From Paracoccaceae bacterium (GTDB lineage Bacteria > Pseudomonadota > Alphaproteobacteria > Rhodobacterales > Rhodobacteraceae), in assembly GCA_003250135.1 (NCBI GenBank), contig QKHF01000030.1:1-7744 (forward strand): a stretch of DNA of 7,744 nt. The letters are read 5' to 3'. How positions within the stretch are numbered: position 1 is the stretch's first letter; the number at the start of each line of letters is the position of its first letter. The notes below the pieces were generated by a model. It worked only from the letters and a program-made list of their open reading frames with translations. It was not told where the DNA came from and did not search any database. Positions 7,020-7,744 of the stretch are shown here, in pieces. The translations under genes and the position numbers were made by a program.

Positions 7020-7744
7020 ATGCTGCTCACCATCGACGTCGGCAACACCAACTCCGTCTTCGCCATCCATGATGGCGAGTCCTTCGTCGCGCAATGGCGC
7101 TGCTCCACCGACGTGAACCGCACCTCGGACGAGTATTACGTCTGGCTCAGCCAATTGATGGAGCACGCCGGTCTTTCGACGGATGGGATCGAAGACGTGG
7201 TGATCTCGGTCACCGCGGCGGGCACGCTGTTTAACCTGCGCGTCCTCTGCGACCGCTATTTCGGCGTGCGCCCGCTGGTGGTCGGTAAGCCCGAATGCGA
7301 TCTGCCCATGCCGGTGCGGGTGGACCCGAACGCGCGGGTTGGCTCGGACCGGCTGGCCAACACCGCTGCGGCGTTTGACACCTATGGCGGCCGGGTGATC
7401 GTGGTCGATTTCGGCACCGCGACCAATTTCGACGTCGTCGGGGACGACGGCGCCTATGAGGGCGGCGTGATCGCGCCGGGCGTGAACCTGTCGCTCCGGG
7501 CGCTGCACTCCGCCTCGGCGGCGCTGCCCGAGATCGACGTCACCCAACCGGAAAAGGTGATCGGCGGCAACACCGTCGCCTGCATGCAGTCGGGCATCTT
7601 CTGGGGCTATGTCTCGCTGGTCGAGGGCATCTGCCGCCGCATCGCCGAGGAGCGCGGCCACCTCATGACGGTGGTCGGAACCGGCGGGCTGTCGCCGCTG
7701 TTCGGACGCGGTACCGACGTGCTGGAGATTTTCGATCTGGACCT
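7020..7744 (+). CDS. coaX: Type III pantothenate kinase (CoaX), N-terminal part
   Basis: Partial: open from ATG 7020 to the window end, 241 residues of a family of about 255-260, so only a short tail is missing. CoaX phosphorylates pantothenate with ATP, the first step of coenzyme A synthesis. It belongs to the ASKHA fold and needs a monovalent cation. Visible motifs: the phosphate-binding TIDVGNTNS (4-12), VGSDRLANTAA (107-117; Asp110 is the expected catalytic base), VVDFGTATNFDVV (128-140; Asp130 is the expected K+ ligand), GGVIAPGVNLSLRALH (148-163), and VVGTGGLSPLF (218-228). Two places depart from the usual wording: VISVTAAGTLF (61-71), where most members have a Ser-Val-Val-Pro stretch, and Asn136 where Thr is usual. 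ATG 7020 matches the family start MLLTIDVGN. GTG 7011, overlapping the birA stop as GTGA, is an in-frame alternative adding three residues. Coupled translation with birA is likely. Confidence 0.95.
   Translation, partial: MLLTIDVGNTNSVFAIHDGESFVAQWRCSTDVNRTSDEYYVWLSQLMEHAGLSTDGIEDVVISVTAAGTLFNLRVLCDRYFGVRPLVVGKPECDLPMPVRVDPNARVGSDRLANTAAAFDTYGGRVIVVDFGTATNFDVVGDDGAYEGGVIAPGVNLSLRALHSASAALPEIDVTQPEKVIGGNTVACMQSGIFWGYVSLVEGICRRIAEERGHLMTVVGTGGLSPLFGRGTDVLEIFDLD

Noticed and set aside
4668..7661. A 997-codon open frame on the minus strand opposite nuoN, birA and coaX
   Set aside because: It runs opposite three well-recognised genes that are not in a single frame, its sequence is low-complexity (rich in Arg, Gln, Asp, His, Gly and Ala) with no known motif, and long stop-free antisense frames are common in GC-rich coding DNA.
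1..7744. Mobile element, CRISPR array, tRNA, phage or defence gene
   Set aside because: I looked for repeats, inverted ends, tRNA-like folds and foreign-looking composition and found none; the window is continuous housekeeping code with uniform GC-rich codon use.

Overview
The window is a stretch of high-GC bacterial chromosome with every gene on the + strand. It covers the distal half of a complex I (NADH:quinone oxidoreductase) operon, followed by two cofactor genes: nuoI (3' end only), nuoJ, nuoK, nuoL, nuoM, nuoN, birA, coaX (5' part only). Protein wording points to Alphaproteobacteria, most likely Rhodobacterales. Examples are the NuoK core IELMLLAVNINLVAFSSFLG, the NuoL loop NHVLHESHE, and the CoaX phrase FNLRVLCDRYFGVRPLVVGK. 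The order nuoN-birA-coaX is also a known alphaproteobacterial arrangement. I cannot fix the genus.

Layout. Positions 1-258 encode the C-terminal half of NuoI, with its second 4Fe-4S motif. Positions 280-6242 encode the proton-pumping membrane arm: NuoJ and NuoK (small helical subunits joining the quinone site to the pumps) and the three antiporter-like subunits NuoL, NuoM and NuoN. All the Glu/Lys/His residues known to matter for proton transfer that I could locate are present. Positions 6235-7014 encode a biotin-protein ligase without a DNA-binding domain. From 7020 a type III pantothenate kinase runs off the window. No stretch over 300 bases lacks a gene; the longest gap is 43 bases (nuoM-nuoN).

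The genes are packed as one transcription unit: gaps of 21, 23 and 6 bases, a 1-base TGATG overlap (nuoL-nuoM), a 43-base gap, a probable 8-base overlap (nuoN-birA) and a 5-base gap (birA-coaX). I see no terminator or obvious promoter inside. NuoI passes electrons toward the quinone site, and NuoJ-N turn that redox energy into proton pumping. BirA attaches biotin to carboxylases such as acetyl-CoA carboxylase, and CoaX starts coenzyme A synthesis, so the two tail genes supply cofactors rather than respiration.

This is mostly an ordinary core-metabolism region and I do not see a new biological system. The points worth a second look are small: a 16-codon open frame that exactly bridges the nuoM stop and the nuoN start, a birA with no ATG or GTG start beside a hairpin in the end of nuoN, and changed residues in two normally conserved CoaX motifs.
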